Assembly (NCBI GenBank): GCA_028284235.1
Contig: JANQSC010000071.1
Location: 186,001-250,000 of the forward strand
Direction: 5' to 3'
DNA: 64,000 bases
Source of the DNA: Opitutaceae bacterium
GTDB lineage: Bacteria; Verrucomicrobiota; Verrucomicrobiia; Opitutales; Opitutaceae
How positions within the stretch are numbered: the stretch's first letter is position 1; each line of letters starts with the position of its first letter. A program made the position numbers and the translations under genes. The notes beneath the pieces are model-generated. The model was not told the origin of the DNA. It worked only from the letters and a program-made list of their open reading frames with translations, and did not search any database. This document shows, in pieces, positions 26,628 to 35,797 of this stretch.

Positions 26628-27380
26628 ATGTCGGAAAAACTGCTTGAAAATCGGGTGGCGTTGGTGACCGGAGGCGGTCGCGGACTCGGTCGGGCGATCT
26701 CCGCCGCGTACGCCCGCGAAGGCGCCTCAGTCGTCGTGTGCTCGCGAACGGAGTCGGAAGTGGAAACCACAGTCGCCCAGATCAAAGACGCGGGCGGACG
26801 GGCCATCGGGGTCGCGGCCGATCTCACGCTCAAGTCGGAAGCGGAGCGGCTGATCGAGCGCGTCGCGTCGGAGTTCGGCGCCTTGGACTTGGTATTTCTC
26901 AACGCCGGCGGCGGAGCAGGCGGACGCGAACCGATCGCGGTGGTCGATTCGGACGCTTGGATCAAGACTATCGAAATCAATCTGTATACCGCGTTCCATG
27001 TCGCGAAAGCGGCTCTCCCATTGCTGAAAAAGAGCCCGAACGGCCAAATCCTCACCATGGGCTCGGGACTCGGCCGGCGGCCTGACAAGAGCAGTTCCGC
27101 CTACAGCGCGGCCAAAGCGGCGCTTTGGATGCTGACGCAGTCGCTCTCTATCGAATTCGCCGAATACGGGATCACCGTAAACGAAATGATCCCCGGGCCG
27201 GTACGCTCGAAGATCCCGGAAGGAGAACCCTTCGAGCCCTACTTGCAGAAAGACGGCGACTGGGAGAACGAGTGGATCAAACGTTCGGAGGACGTCGTGC
27301 CCATGGCGCTCTTCCTCGCCACCCAGCACAAATACGGCCCTTCAGGCCAGAGCTTCGGACTGAATCGACGGCTCTTGTAG
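26628..27380 (+). CDS. Classical SDR-family oxidoreductase
   Basis: The 250-residue protein has the Rossmann motif TGGGRGLG at about 14-21, NAG in the fourth strand (FLNAGGG), and the catalytic pair Y159-SAA-K163 with a Ser in GSGLGRR. The PGPVRSKI segment after strand 6 is the usual cofactor-binding loop. These are all features of classical NAD(P)-dependent SDRs of the FabG/3-oxoacyl reductase kind, but substrate cannot be named. The ATG at 26628 gives MSEKLLENRVALVTG. It is a single gene between the divergent sulfatase and the convergent RND operon. Confidence 0.88.
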   Translation: MSEKLLENRVALVTGGGRGLGRAISAAYAREGASVVVCSRTESEVETTVAQIKDAGGRAIGVAADLTLKSEAERLIERVASEFGALDLVFLNAGGGAGGREPIAVVDSDAWIKTIEINLYTAFHVAKAALPLLKKSPNGQILTMGSGLGRRPDKSSSAYSAAKAALWMLTQSLSIEFAEYGITVNEMIPGPVRSKIPEGEPFEPYLQKDGDWENEWIKRSEDVVPMALFLATQHKYGPSGQSFGLNRRLL

Positions 27381-27390
27381 GGGAGTCTAC

Positions 27391-27472
27391 CTCTTAATCA
27401 TACTCCTAATCCTAATCTTAATCAAAAACGGGAGGTGTTGTGAATGATTAGGATTAGGAGTATGATTAAGAG
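27391..27472. repeat. TTAATC-rich inverted repeat, copy B
   Basis: A perfect 27-bp inverted repeat: left arm 27391-27417 (begins CTCTTAATCATACTCC) and right arm 27446-27472 (ends GAGTATGATTAAGAG). It lies between two convergent genes, the SDR and the RND pump, where it could act as a transcription end for both. Its units match those of the element at 19928-20005. Confidence 0.85.
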
Positions 27473-27492
27473 TATGAGCTTTTGGACTTATT

Positions 27493-30400
27493 CTATCGCT
27501 CGGCAATGATCTCCTTTAGCGGAACGGGCTTTCGCCGAATTCCACGTAACCACCAAGTGAATACTGCTTTGAGATCCTCCAAGATGAGATAGGCGCACGG
27601 AACCAGCAGCAGAGTGTTAAATGTCGCGAACAACACTCCAAACGCGAGCGAAGTCGCCATGGGGATCAAGAACTGCGCTTGCAGGCTCTTTTCCATCAGA
27701 ATCGGCGCAAGTCCGACGAAGGTGGTTACGGACGTAAGGATGATCGCTCGGAATCGCTGGCTGCCTCCCGTATGGACCGCTTCGAACAAGGACATGCCCT
27801 CGCTCCGCAAGCGATTGATCCGTTCGACGAGAACGAGCGAGTCGTTCACCACGACTCCGGACATGGCGATGATGCCCAGCAACGACAAAAGACTGAGATC
27901 CTGCGGCGTCCCGAAATTCTGGAAATTGAACAGGTGGCCGTAAATCGCTCCGCCGACTCCAAAGGGGATAACGGAAATGACGATGAGCGGTTGCAGGTAA
28001 CTTTTGAACGGAATGGCCAGCAAGGTGTAGATCATCACCGTCACTAGCAGCAGACCGCCCAGAATCGCCGGCTGCGACTCTTCCATGTCCTTCGCTTCGC
28101 CCCCCTTGATAGGCGACACGCCTGGATACTTCGCGAGCGTCTTCTCAAGAATCGAATCGGGATCTCCGGGGTACTTTCCATAGAGGGCTTTGCTGACCTC
28201 GTCGGAATTCGAAACCGTCTTGTCCGCGTCGGCTTGCACGTTGATGGTTCGCTGCCGATCGAGTCGGGAGATCGACGGATATCCAACACCGTATTCAATT
28301 TCCGCTACTTCGGAAATCGGAATACGGGCTCCATTCGGAGCGACGATTCGCATGGATTCGAGATTGCCGAGCGATTCGCGCTCGTCTTTTGGATACCGCA
28401 CCATTACGCGAACATCTTCCTTGTCACGCTGCACGCGCTGGGCCTCGGCTCCGTAAAACGCGTAGCGAATCTGCCGCCCAAGATCGGCGGCGGACAGGCC
28501 AAGCGGGCGGGCATTGTCCTTCAAGGTGACCTTGAGCTCACGCTTTCCTTCCGCGTAGGTGTCGCGCACGTCCAGGAGTCCTTCGAATTTTTTAAGCTCC
28601 TCCTGAATCTCTAGCGACGCCGCTTTCAAATCCTGGAAATCGCGCCCGGTCAGGCGAATGTCCACTGGCAGGCCGACTGGCCCGGAGGCGTTGGAAAGAA
28701 AGTTCAATTTGCGCGCCCCGGGGATCTCGCCGACACGCTCGCGCCAGATTCGAGCGATCTCGTCAGCGTTCGAGTCGCGCAATTCCGCCTTGGACAATTC
28801 GAGAATGATCGAGCCGACATTGCCCCCCGAACTAAAAGCAGCTGGGCCAGGGCCGCCCGCGACCACGCTGTATCCAATAAACACTGCTTTGTGCTTAACC
28901 GGGTCGATGTTCCCCAATCCCACTTGCTCCTCGGAAATATCGTCGATCGCTTGGTCGATTCGCTCCATCGCTTTGCGGGTTTCGACGATCGGCGTTCCCT
29001 CCGCCATTTTCAGTTCGAGAAAGATGTAGTCCGAAGGAACGTTCGGGAAGAAGACGAATCGAATGAATCCGGATACGACCAGCGCGATGGATAGAGCGAG
29101 TGACGCGATAAAGAGCGACAACGTCAGCCAGCGAAACTCCAAGGCTCGTTTCAAGGTCGGCAGGTAGACGTTTTTAATAAACCGCTCCAAGCCGTCGGAA
29201 AACCGTCGTTGCAAACGCGATAGCGGGTTGAGACGCTCGCGTCCGCCTTTGTCGCCTACGTGGCAAAGCGACAAGTGGTAGGGGAGGACCAGCTTGCTTT
29301 GGACGAGCGAGAACAGTAGCGTGGGCACGACGACAATCGGGACCGTGTACATGAACTTCCCGATCATGCCGGGGAGAAAAAACACGGGAACGAAGGCGAC
29401 GGCGGTGGTGATGACCGCGAAGGTCACCGGCATGGATACGAGATGGGCTCCGCGAATAGCGCTCTCCACGCCTGGACCGCCTTTTTGAAACTCGGTAAAC
29501 ACGCTTTCGCCAACTACGATGGCGTCGTCAACAACGATGCCGAGCACGAGAATAAACGCGAAGAGTGACAGCAAATTGACGGTGATCCCGAGAAACGGGG
29601 ACACCGCCAGCGTTGCCAGAAAGCTGACAGGGATGCCGATGGCTACGAAAAACGCCAGCGTCGGACGCAGGAAAATGGCGAGCGAAATCAATACCAGGGC
29701 GAACCCGAGAAGCCCGTTCTCGATGAGCATGTCGATACGCCCTTGCAGATAGAACGAAGAATCGCTCCAGGCCTCCAACTCGACCCCGCTCGGTATCCAA
29801 GAACCGAGGGCATCGTCCACGTATGCGTAGACTTTTTCCGAGATCTCGAGCGGGTTCTCGTCGCCAACTTCCTTTACGAGAACAATGGCGGCGGGTTTGC
29901 CGTTGAACTTGGTAATGATATCCTGATCGGCGAACCCATCCCTTATAGTGGCGACGTCGCCGAGCGTGAGCTTTCCTCCGTCGGGATTGGTGGCGAGGAT
30001 GATCTCTTTGAAATCGGTTCCCACGTACGCCTGCTCTTTGGTTCGCAGCGAGATTTCACCGCCTTCCGCTTTGATGAGTCCTCCCGGGAGGTCGATCGAA
30101 CTGCCGCGAACGGCTTGGACCACCTGGTCGAATGTCAAATTGTAGTTGCGTAGTGTATACTCCGATACCTCGATCGAAATTTCGTAGTCGCGAACGCCTT
30201 GCACCTCGGCTTGGCTAATGCCGTCGAGCTCCGCAAGCTCGTCCCGCACGCGCTCCGCGATCTTCTTAATCTCCTTCTCGCTTGCGTCACCGAAAACCGA
30301 GATGCGAATCACCTCTTTCGGAATGAGCGGCTCATCGACGATCGGGCGTTCGGTGTCGACCGGGAAGGTAGTGATCGCATCCACGCGCGTTTGCACCTGG

Positions 30401-30711
30401 TCCTTCACCTTGGCGATGTCGTATCCCTTGTCGACGGTCACGGTCACGGATCCGTAGCCTTCCTGGGCAACGGAGCTGATTTCCTTGATTCCATCGACGC
30501 CTTGGATCGCTTCTTCGATTCGAATGACCACGGACTCCTCGACTTCCTCCGGCGACGCGCCGAGGTAGGGCACGCGCACCGTGACCAGATCGAGGGAAAA
30601 CTGAGGGAAGAGCTCGCGCTTAACCGTGAAGTACGAAGCGACGCCGCCGACGACGAGAAGCATCATCACGAGGTTGGCAGCGACCCCGTTTCTGGTAAAC
30701 CAGGCAATCAT
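27493..30711 (-). CDS. RND-family efflux transporter, inner-membrane pump
   Basis: A 1072-residue RND protein with helix 1 at the N-terminus (NGVAANLVMMLLVVGGVASYF), two large periplasmic loops (about 35-330 and 555-850) and two clusters of helices. The helix-4 region LGIVVDDAIVVGESVFTEF contains the paired Asp residues used in proton relay, and motif GIPVSFLATL is also present. Compared with AcrB (about 1049 residues) it is slightly longer and belongs to the more divergent AcrB/AcrD/AcrF-like group common in marine bacteria. The start overlaps the membrane-fusion gene stop by 4 bp. It should form a tripartite pump with the two upstream gene products; substrates are unknown. Confidence 0.93.
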   Translation of the reverse strand: MIAWFTRNGVAANLVMMLLVVGGVASYFTVKRELFPQFSLDLVTVRVPYLGASPEEVEESVVIRIEEAIQGVDGIKEISSVAQEGYGSVTVTVDKGYDIAKVKDQVQTRVDAITTFPVDTERPIVDEPLIPKEVIRISVFGDASEKEIKKIAERVRDELAELDGISQAEVQGVRDYEISIEVSEYTLRNYNLTFDQVVQAVRGSSIDLPGGLIKAEGGEISLRTKEQAYVGTDFKEIILATNPDGGKLTLGDVATIRDGFADQDIITKFNGKPAAIVLVKEVGDENPLEISEKVYAYVDDALGSWIPSGVELEAWSDSSFYLQGRIDMLIENGLLGFALVLISLAIFLRPTLAFFVAIGIPVSFLATLAVSPFLGITVNLLSLFAFILVLGIVVDDAIVVGESVFTEFQKGGPGVESAIRGAHLVSMPVTFAVITTAVAFVPVFFLPGMIGKFMYTVPIVVVPTLLFSLVQSKLVLPYHLSLCHVGDKGGRERLNPLSRLQRRFSDGLERFIKNVYLPTLKRALEFRWLTLSLFIASLALSIALVVSGFIRFVFFPNVPSDYIFLELKMAEGTPIVETRKAMERIDQAIDDISEEQVGLGNIDPVKHKAVFIGYSVVAGGPGPAAFSSGGNVGSIILELSKAELRDSNADEIARIWRERVGEIPGARKLNFLSNASGPVGLPVDIRLTGRDFQDLKAASLEIQEELKKFEGLLDVRDTYAEGKRELKVTLKDNARPLGLSAADLGRQIRYAFYGAEAQRVQRDKEDVRVMVRYPKDERESLGNLESMRIVAPNGARIPISEVAEIEYGVGYPSISRLDRQRTINVQADADKTVSNSDEVSKALYGKYPGDPDSILEKTLAKYPGVSPIKGGEAKDMEESQPAILGGLLLVTVMIYTLLAIPFKSYLQPLIVISVIPFGVGGAIYGHLFNFQNFGTPQDLSLLSLLGIIAMSGVVVNDSLVLVERINRLRSEGMSLFEAVHTGGSQRFRAIILTSVTTFVGLAPILMEKSLQAQFLIPMATSLAFGVLFATFNTLLLVPCAYLILEDLKAVFTWWLRGIRRKPVPLKEIIAER

Positions 30712-31937
30712 TTCTCAATCCCTTCGTCTTCAACGGACGGCGCTGCGGTTTTCGTGTCCAACTCGACGCTCATTCCCATCACCGCGTACTCGAGCGGAGT
30801 GACGCAAATCCGGTCGCCTTCCGAGAGCCCGCCAGTGATAATCGCCCACTCCGTATCCGTCTTGTAGATATCCACGGGTTTGAACTCCAGTCGGTTTTCA
30901 GAAGTAACGACGTACACCGTGTCGTCTTCCTGCAGCGCCTTGCGCGGGATGCGCATCGCGTCTTCAATTCGTTTTCCCTCGATCGACGCTTCAACGAAAA
31001 GGCCTACCTTAAGCGGCGGTCGCTGACTCCGCTTGTCCGCTTCGTAGGGATTTTCGATTTGAGCGACGACGTAGGCGAGCCGCGTGCGCGGGTCGATGGC
31101 TCCTTCGGTCCGGTCGATCACACCTTCCCATGAGTACCGTTCGCCGCCGTATTCGGCGGAAACGGTGACTTTCGGCTTCGCGGCGCGACCGACCTGGTTG
31201 CTATAGGTTTCTGGAAGCTCGAGATACTCGATGTCGCTCAAGGCGATGGGAAGCCGTACCTCAGCGGTATCGGTTGAATAGATACGGGCCAATTGGCTCT
31301 GACGGGCGGTGAGCATTTGCCCGACGTCCACGAACTTTTCACGTATCCTCCCGTCGTACGGCGCTCTAACCTGCGTACGCTCCAAATCCCTCTCGGCGAT
31401 TTCTACACCGGCGCGAGCGGATTCCAGCAAGGCTTCGGCCCGCTCGAGCTGGGGCTTCCGCAAGGTCAAGTCAGACGCTTGACCTCGGTTAAGCGAGTCC
31501 CAGTCCTCTTTCGCTTGCTCCGCTAACGCCTTCTCTTGCTGATAGGCGAGGTTCGCTTCGGCGAGACGACTTTTAGCAACCGCCAAATTCGCCTTGTAGT
31601 CCACCGAGTCGATTTCGACCAGCGGGTCGCCTTTCCGGAAGTAGCCGCCCGCGAAAAAGGAATTGGAGATCCCTTGAATTCGACCGGACACTTCGGCGAC
31701 GAGAAGCGTTTCCGTCCGCGCTTGCACCACGCCCTGGCTCTTGGCTTCCAGCACGATCGGTTCGGAGCGAGCGACGAATACTTCCACCGCCGGGAGGATT
31801 TGGGGAGTTTCCTTAACCTCCGGCGCCGGCTTGAAAATTATCCCGACTACGATGCCGCAGAACGCCGCGAAAACGACTAAGAACGGAGCAACGTACTTTA
31901 TCAGCCAAATGAGGGTTGAGTCTTTTTTTTCAGACAT
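30708..31937 (-). CDS. RND efflux periplasmic adaptor (membrane fusion protein)
   Basis: This 409-residue adaptor has one N-terminal membrane helix (IKYVAPFLVVFAAFCGIVVGIIF), a lipoyl/barrel-sandwich motif (GVVQARTETLLVAEVSGRIQGIS ... VGQMLTARQSQLARI), a coiled-coil hairpin (AKSRLAEANLAYQQEKALAEQAKEDW...ERAEALLESARAGVEIAERDLERTQVRAPYDGRI) and beta-barrel and membrane-proximal domains. The RTQVRAPYDGRI stretch is characteristic of the HlyD/AcrA family. It lies between the outer-membrane factor gene (40-bp gap) and the pump gene (ATGA overlap), the standard order of an RND operon. Confidence 0.92.
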   Translation of the reverse strand: MSEKKDSTLIWLIKYVAPFLVVFAAFCGIVVGIIFKPAPEVKETPQILPAVEVFVARSEPIVLEAKSQGVVQARTETLLVAEVSGRIQGISNSFFAGGYFRKGDPLVEIDSVDYKANLAVAKSRLAEANLAYQQEKALAEQAKEDWDSLNRGQASDLTLRKPQLERAEALLESARAGVEIAERDLERTQVRAPYDGRIREKFVDVGQMLTARQSQLARIYSTDTAEVRLPIALSDIEYLELPETYSNQVGRAAKPKVTVSAEYGGERYSWEGVIDRTEGAIDPRTRLAYVVAQIENPYEADKRSQRPPLKVGLFVEASIEGKRIEDAMRIPRKALQEDDTVYVVTSENRLEFKPVDIYKTDTEWAIITGGLSEGDRICVTPLEYAVMGMSVELDTKTAAPSVEDEGIEK

Positions 31938-31977
31938 AGCGAATGTAATTTGGAATCGAAATTAGGCGTTCAATGGC

Positions 31978-33363
31978 TCACTCGAAGTCACCGCCGAGGG
32001 CCAAGTGGAGATTGATTCGGTTTTGTAGTCTCTGGTTCTGGACGGACGCTAATTGACTGGCGCTTTCGTCCGCCCGTCGCTGGGCGTCGAGGAGGGTGGT
32101 GATATCGATCAACCCGCGCTGGTACTGTTCCCATGCGAGGTCTTCCGCTTTCTGGTTTTCCTCCGCAGCGATCGCCGTGTCCACGCTGAGCTGGGCAAGA
32201 TCGGATTCGCTGGAAAGGGCGTTTTCGACCTCTTGGAATGCAGTCAGAATGGCGGATCGATACTGGGCGAGCTGGACGTCCGCCTGCGCTTGGGCTTGGT
32301 CGCGCTCGGCCTCGAGACGGCCAGCTGCGAAGAGATTGGCGGAGAGGTCACCGGCTATGGTCCAAACCGAAAAATCCGTGTCGAGCAGATCCGTGAGTTC
32401 GCTGCTCGTCGTTCCCGTGCTGCCTGTGAGGACGAGCCGAGGCAACCAATTGCGGGAGGCGCTTTGGGACTGGGCGAACGCTGCCGCCAATCGACGTTCC
32501 GCCGCGAAAAGATCGGGCCGACGGGCGACCAGTTCCGACGAGAGGCCGGCGGGAATCGGAGCGTCGATTTCCGGGAGGGCTTGCCCGCTTTTCTGGGCGC
32601 CGGAAGGGTAGCGGCCAAGCAGTACCTCCAACGCTCGTTTCGCCGTATTCAACTGGGTCATACGTTGCTGAGCAACCGCTCGACTGGAAGCGGCTTGAGC
32701 CTTGGTCAAGCGCATCTCTAAATTCGTGGCCAGACCTCGGTCGTATCGCTTCTCCAATGACTCGACTTTCTGGTCGAGCGATGCGGCGGAATCTCGGGCC
32801 AAGCGCCATTGCTGGTCCGACTCCAGGAGATTGAACCAAGCTCGGGCGACTTGTCCGGCGATCGAAAGCTTGAGCGCGTCTACATCCGCTTGAGCCGCTT
32901 CGAAACCGGCAAGTCCGGCGGCGTGGCTGCGACTCAATCGACCCCAGACGTCCACTTCCCACTGCGCCCCGAGCGACAGACTGTGGGATTCCGTTTCGAT
33001 CTTCTGGAAATTCAGAAACGAGAGCCGACTCTGCTGACGGTTCGAAGCCAGACCCAAGTTGAGTCCCGGGTATTTGAGGGCGCCGGAAATCCGAGCGGCC
33101 GCTTCCGCCGCTCGCACGTTGGCCTCCGCCGCGTCGAGCCCGATGTTCGCCTCAAGCGCCTCCGCGATCAATGCGTCGAGCGTTGGGTCCCCGAAACGAG
33201 ACGCCCAGCGCGCCGCTTCTGGCGCTGCGGCCGCATCCACTTCGAATGTCTCGTCCGACTGCGGGCGAGTGACGGTTTGCGTCGTCACGGGACGAGTCGC
33301 GCAACTCGAAACGAGAACGAGTCCAGCCAGGAGCAGAATTGAATGTTTGCTTCGATCTCCCAT
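31978..33363 (-). CDS. NodT-family outer-membrane efflux lipoprotein
   Basis: The 461-residue protein starts with a lipoprotein signal (ILLLAGLVLVSSC, lipobox Cys23) and then shows two copies of the TolC-like repeat: WASRFGDPTLDALIAEALEANIGLDAAEANVRAAEAAARI with SLGAQWEVDVWGRLSRSHAAGLAGFEAAQADVDALKLSIAGQVARAWFNLL, and LVARRPDLFAAERRLAAAFAQS with ERDQAQAQADVQLAQYRSAILTAFQEVENAL. The phrase SWEVDVWGRL-type is diagnostic for NodT outer-membrane factors. It is the exit channel of the RND system. It begins 4 bp after the tetR stop, so it should be co-transcribed with the regulator. Confidence 0.92.
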   Translation of the reverse strand: MGDRSKHSILLLAGLVLVSSCATRPVTTQTVTRPQSDETFEVDAAAAPEAARWASRFGDPTLDALIAEALEANIGLDAAEANVRAAEAAARISGALKYPGLNLGLASNRQQSRLSFLNFQKIETESHSLSLGAQWEVDVWGRLSRSHAAGLAGFEAAQADVDALKLSIAGQVARAWFNLLESDQQWRLARDSAASLDQKVESLEKRYDRGLATNLEMRLTKAQAASSRAVAQQRMTQLNTAKRALEVLLGRYPSGAQKSGQALPEIDAPIPAGLSSELVARRPDLFAAERRLAAAFAQSQSASRNWLPRLVLTGSTGTTSSELTDLLDTDFSVWTIAGDLSANLFAAGRLEAERDQAQAQADVQLAQYRSAILTAFQEVENALSSESDLAQLSVDTAIAAEENQKAEDLAWEQYQRGLIDITTLLDAQRRADESASQLASVQNQRLQNRINLHLALGGDFE

Positions 33364-33367
33364 TGTA

Positions 33368-34012
33368 TTACTTTTTTGAATTCACTTCGCAGACGCCTTC
33401 CAGTCCGGCGGCGATAAAGGCCACTAGGTGGTCGACGAGCCCCTCGATATCGTTCAAGTCGATTTGCCCTGCGGATATAAACTGGAGACGGGTGTGCTGC
33501 ATCATCGCCCCCAGCATGGCGCAGGATACGAAGTGCATGCCGTAGGCGGTTTTCTCAAATCCCGGATCGCCGAGAGAATCGGAAATTGCCTGCGTGAACT
33601 TGCCGATGATTTCCTTGAGAACGTCCTGATGCAGGTCCTTCATGAAGTCGCGCTCTTCCGCCATGCCTTTGCCCATGGCTCGCATGAAACGAAAATCCGC
33701 GCAGCTTTCGTTGATCAATTTCGTAAGCAACGGGCGCACGATAAAGTCGACGACCTGGCGCAAGGGGAGAGGCTTCCCGTTCGCTTCGGCCTGGGCCGTC
33801 TCCAGCAAGTCGATCCGAAGCCGGTTGATTGGCTCGATCCGGTAGCGGACCATCTCGCGAAACAAACGCTCCTTGTTGCCAAAATGATAGTTGATCGCGG
33901 CGATGTTGACGCCCGCCCGCTTGGTAATCTCGCGAATCGAGGCGCCTCCGTAGCCCATCTCGGCGAACTCGATTTCCGCCGCTTCCACGATCTTTATTTG
34001 CGTCTCGTTCAT
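33368..34012 (-). CDS. TetR-family transcriptional regulator of the efflux operon
   Basis: A 214-residue regulator with the N-terminal helix-turn-helix ASIREITKRAGVNIAAINYHFGNKERLF at about 25-52, including the conserved YHF-x-NKE. The remainder is helical, with an IRPLLTKLINES region similar to the C-terminal domain of CecR-like regulators. It is the first gene of the tetR - outer-membrane factor - adaptor - pump operon. A strong palindrome lies just upstream of its start, so it very probably represses its own operon and is released by a pump substrate. The start ATG is preceded by a purine-rich GAGGGGG, a good ribosome-binding site. Confidence 0.9.
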   Translation of the reverse strand: MNETQIKIVEAAEIEFAEMGYGGASIREITKRAGVNIAAINYHFGNKERLFREMVRYRIEPINRLRIDLLETAQAEANGKPLPLRQVVDFIVRPLLTKLINESCADFRFMRAMGKGMAEERDFMKDLHQDVLKEIIGKFTQAISDSLGDPGFEKTAYGMHFVSCAMLGAMMQHTRLQFISAGQIDLNDIEGLVDHLVAFIAAGLEGVCEVNSKK

Positions 34013-34028
34013 CCCCCCTCGATTATCG

Positions 34029-34051
34029 AACGGTCGTTTAAAACGACTGTT
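34029..34051. promoter_or_regulatory. Palindromic operator upstream of tetR
   Basis: AACGGTCGTTT and AAACGACTGTT are near-perfect 11-bp inverted arms around one central base (one mismatch pair). The site is centred 28 bp upstream of the TetR start codon, where a self-controlling TetR dimer would block the promoter. GATAAT at 34022-34027 on the minus strand could be part of a -10 box, but this is less certain. Confidence 0.72.
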
Positions 34052-34267
34052 TGAATCGCGGCAAGCAAAAATTCATGGAATTCCGAACCGGTCTCCCAAC
34101 TCAGGGTCCTAGTATCCACTACTTATCTTCTTCCTACGATGATCCTCTATTTCTCCCTCTCGCGGTTGATGAGCGCAGCGGGTAACCGTTGACACCGATG
34201 AATGTCCGTACCAAACGGATTTCCTGAACACGTACACCTGTCCGACTTCCTCCAACCTGAAATCTGA

Positions 34268-35797
34268 ATGCGACAAACTTCAAAGCGGATTCGCGCATGC
34301 GCTCTGGCGCTGATCTCGTTTGCAACGGTTCCGCTCGCCAGCGGCGTTCAACGACTCGAGGTCGATTTCGACTACGTGGTGAAGAAGGCGGAACGCCTGG
34401 CCCAGAAAAAGTACAAGATCTCGAACAAGAACACGCCGGACGAGCTGCGTTCGATGACGTTCGACGACTACCGCAAAATCCGAATCGTGCCCGAGGAGAC
34501 GTTCTGGATGCGGGAGGGGATGCCGTTCCAGGCGCAGTTCTACCACCTCGGCTACCTGTACAACGAGCCGGTCGTGTTCAACGAATTCACGGAGACGCAC
34601 ACGCAGCGTATCCCCTACGTGCCGAAGTTCTTCGACCTGAGAAACCTGAACTTCAAGAAGTCGTTTTCTTCAAACTTGGACTACGCCGGCTTCAAGCTCC
34701 TGCATCCCTTGAACAACAATGTCGTGCCTTACGACGAGGCGATATCGTTTTTAGGGGCGTCCTATTTTCGAGCGCTGGGCGAGGGGATGCACTACGGGAT
34801 TTCGGCTCGCGGGCTCGCGGTCAACTGCGGTTTGTCGGAGCCGGAAGAATTTCCCCGTTTCACTGAATTTTGGCTGGGGAAGCCGAAAGGGAACTCCAGC
34901 CAGTTCAGACTCTACGCGCTCCTGGAGTCCCCGAGCGTGGCGGGGGCCTACCAATTCGTGATCACGCCAGGGGAAACGACTCGCGTCGCGGTCACCGCGC
35001 GCCTCTTTTTTCGACAAGAAGTGATCAGCCTGGGGATCGCCCCGCTCACCAGTATGTTCTGGCACGGGGAGAACAGCGTACTCGACAGCGGCGACTATCG
35101 CCCTGAGTGCCACGACTCGGACGGTCTCCTGGTGGAAAACAGTCGGGAGCGACTGTGGCGGCCGCTCGACACGCGTCGAAAAACGCGGCTTTCGTACTTT
35201 CACGCGGAAACCCTTTCGGGATTCGGCCTCTTTCAACGCGACCGCGCCTTCGCCAACTACCAAGACCTGAACGCCAACTACCAGGATCGCCCATCGGTCT
35301 GGGTAGAGCCAATCGGGGACTGGGGGAGCGGCCATGTGCGGCTCGTGGAACTGCCGGCGAATCGGGAATTCGACGACAACATCGTCGCGTTTTGGGAGTC
35401 GGATCGAAAGCCAAAAACAGGAGAGTCCTTAGATATTGAATACATGCTGCACTGGACCAAGCAGCCAACTTTGTCCAGCCACGCAGTCCCGATGCCCGTG
35501 TCGACTCGAATCGGCGATCATCTAGCGGAAGAGGGAATCCAAGTGTTTGTGGTCGAGTTTGGCCGGAAGAACATCCTGGACTACTGGGACGCGCAGCCGG
35601 AAGCGTTGATCGAAGTTTCCGACAACGCGACGCTTACCTTCCACACGGTGGAGAAAAACCCGCACAACGACACCTGGCGGGCGACGCTCAACGTCGCTCC
35701 CAAACCTGGCGAGACGCGCCCGGTCGAACTGCGCTGCGCCTTGCAATTCGACGGCGATGCCCGATCGGAAACCTGGACTTACCAATGGACGCCTTGA
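34268..35797 (+). CDS. opgG: Periplasmic glucan biosynthesis protein OpgG/MdoG
   Basis: This 509-residue exported protein matches the OpgG/OpgD family along its length: the start of the mature part (FDYVVKKAERLAQKKYK), the block MTFDDYRKIRIVPEETFWMREGMPFQAQFYHLGYLY, FLGASYFRALGEGMHYGISARGLAVN, EFPRFTEFWLGKP, PLTSMFWHGENS and HDSDGLLVENSRERLWRPLDTRR. A signal peptide is present (ALALISFATVPLASG). OpgG works in the periplasm on beta-glucan backbones made by OpgH. The next gene starts inside its last codons, and opgH follows, so this is an opgG-opgH operon for osmoregulated periplasmic glucans. Confidence 0.93.
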   Translation: MRQTSKRIRACALALISFATVPLASGVQRLEVDFDYVVKKAERLAQKKYKISNKNTPDELRSMTFDDYRKIRIVPEETFWMREGMPFQAQFYHLGYLYNEPVVFNEFTETHTQRIPYVPKFFDLRNLNFKKSFSSNLDYAGFKLLHPLNNNVVPYDEAISFLGASYFRALGEGMHYGISARGLAVNCGLSEPEEFPRFTEFWLGKPKGNSSQFRLYALLESPSVAGAYQFVITPGETTRVAVTARLFFRQEVISLGIAPLTSMFWHGENSVLDSGDYRPECHDSDGLLVENSRERLWRPLDTRRKTRLSYFHAETLSGFGLFQRDRAFANYQDLNANYQDRPSVWVEPIGDWGSGHVRLVELPANREFDDNIVAFWESDRKPKTGESLDIEYMLHWTKQPTLSSHAVPMPVSTRIGDHLAEEGIQVFVVEFGRKNILDYWDAQPEALIEVSDNATLTFHTVEKNPHNDTWRATLNVAPKPGETRPVELRCALQFDGDARSETWTYQWTP

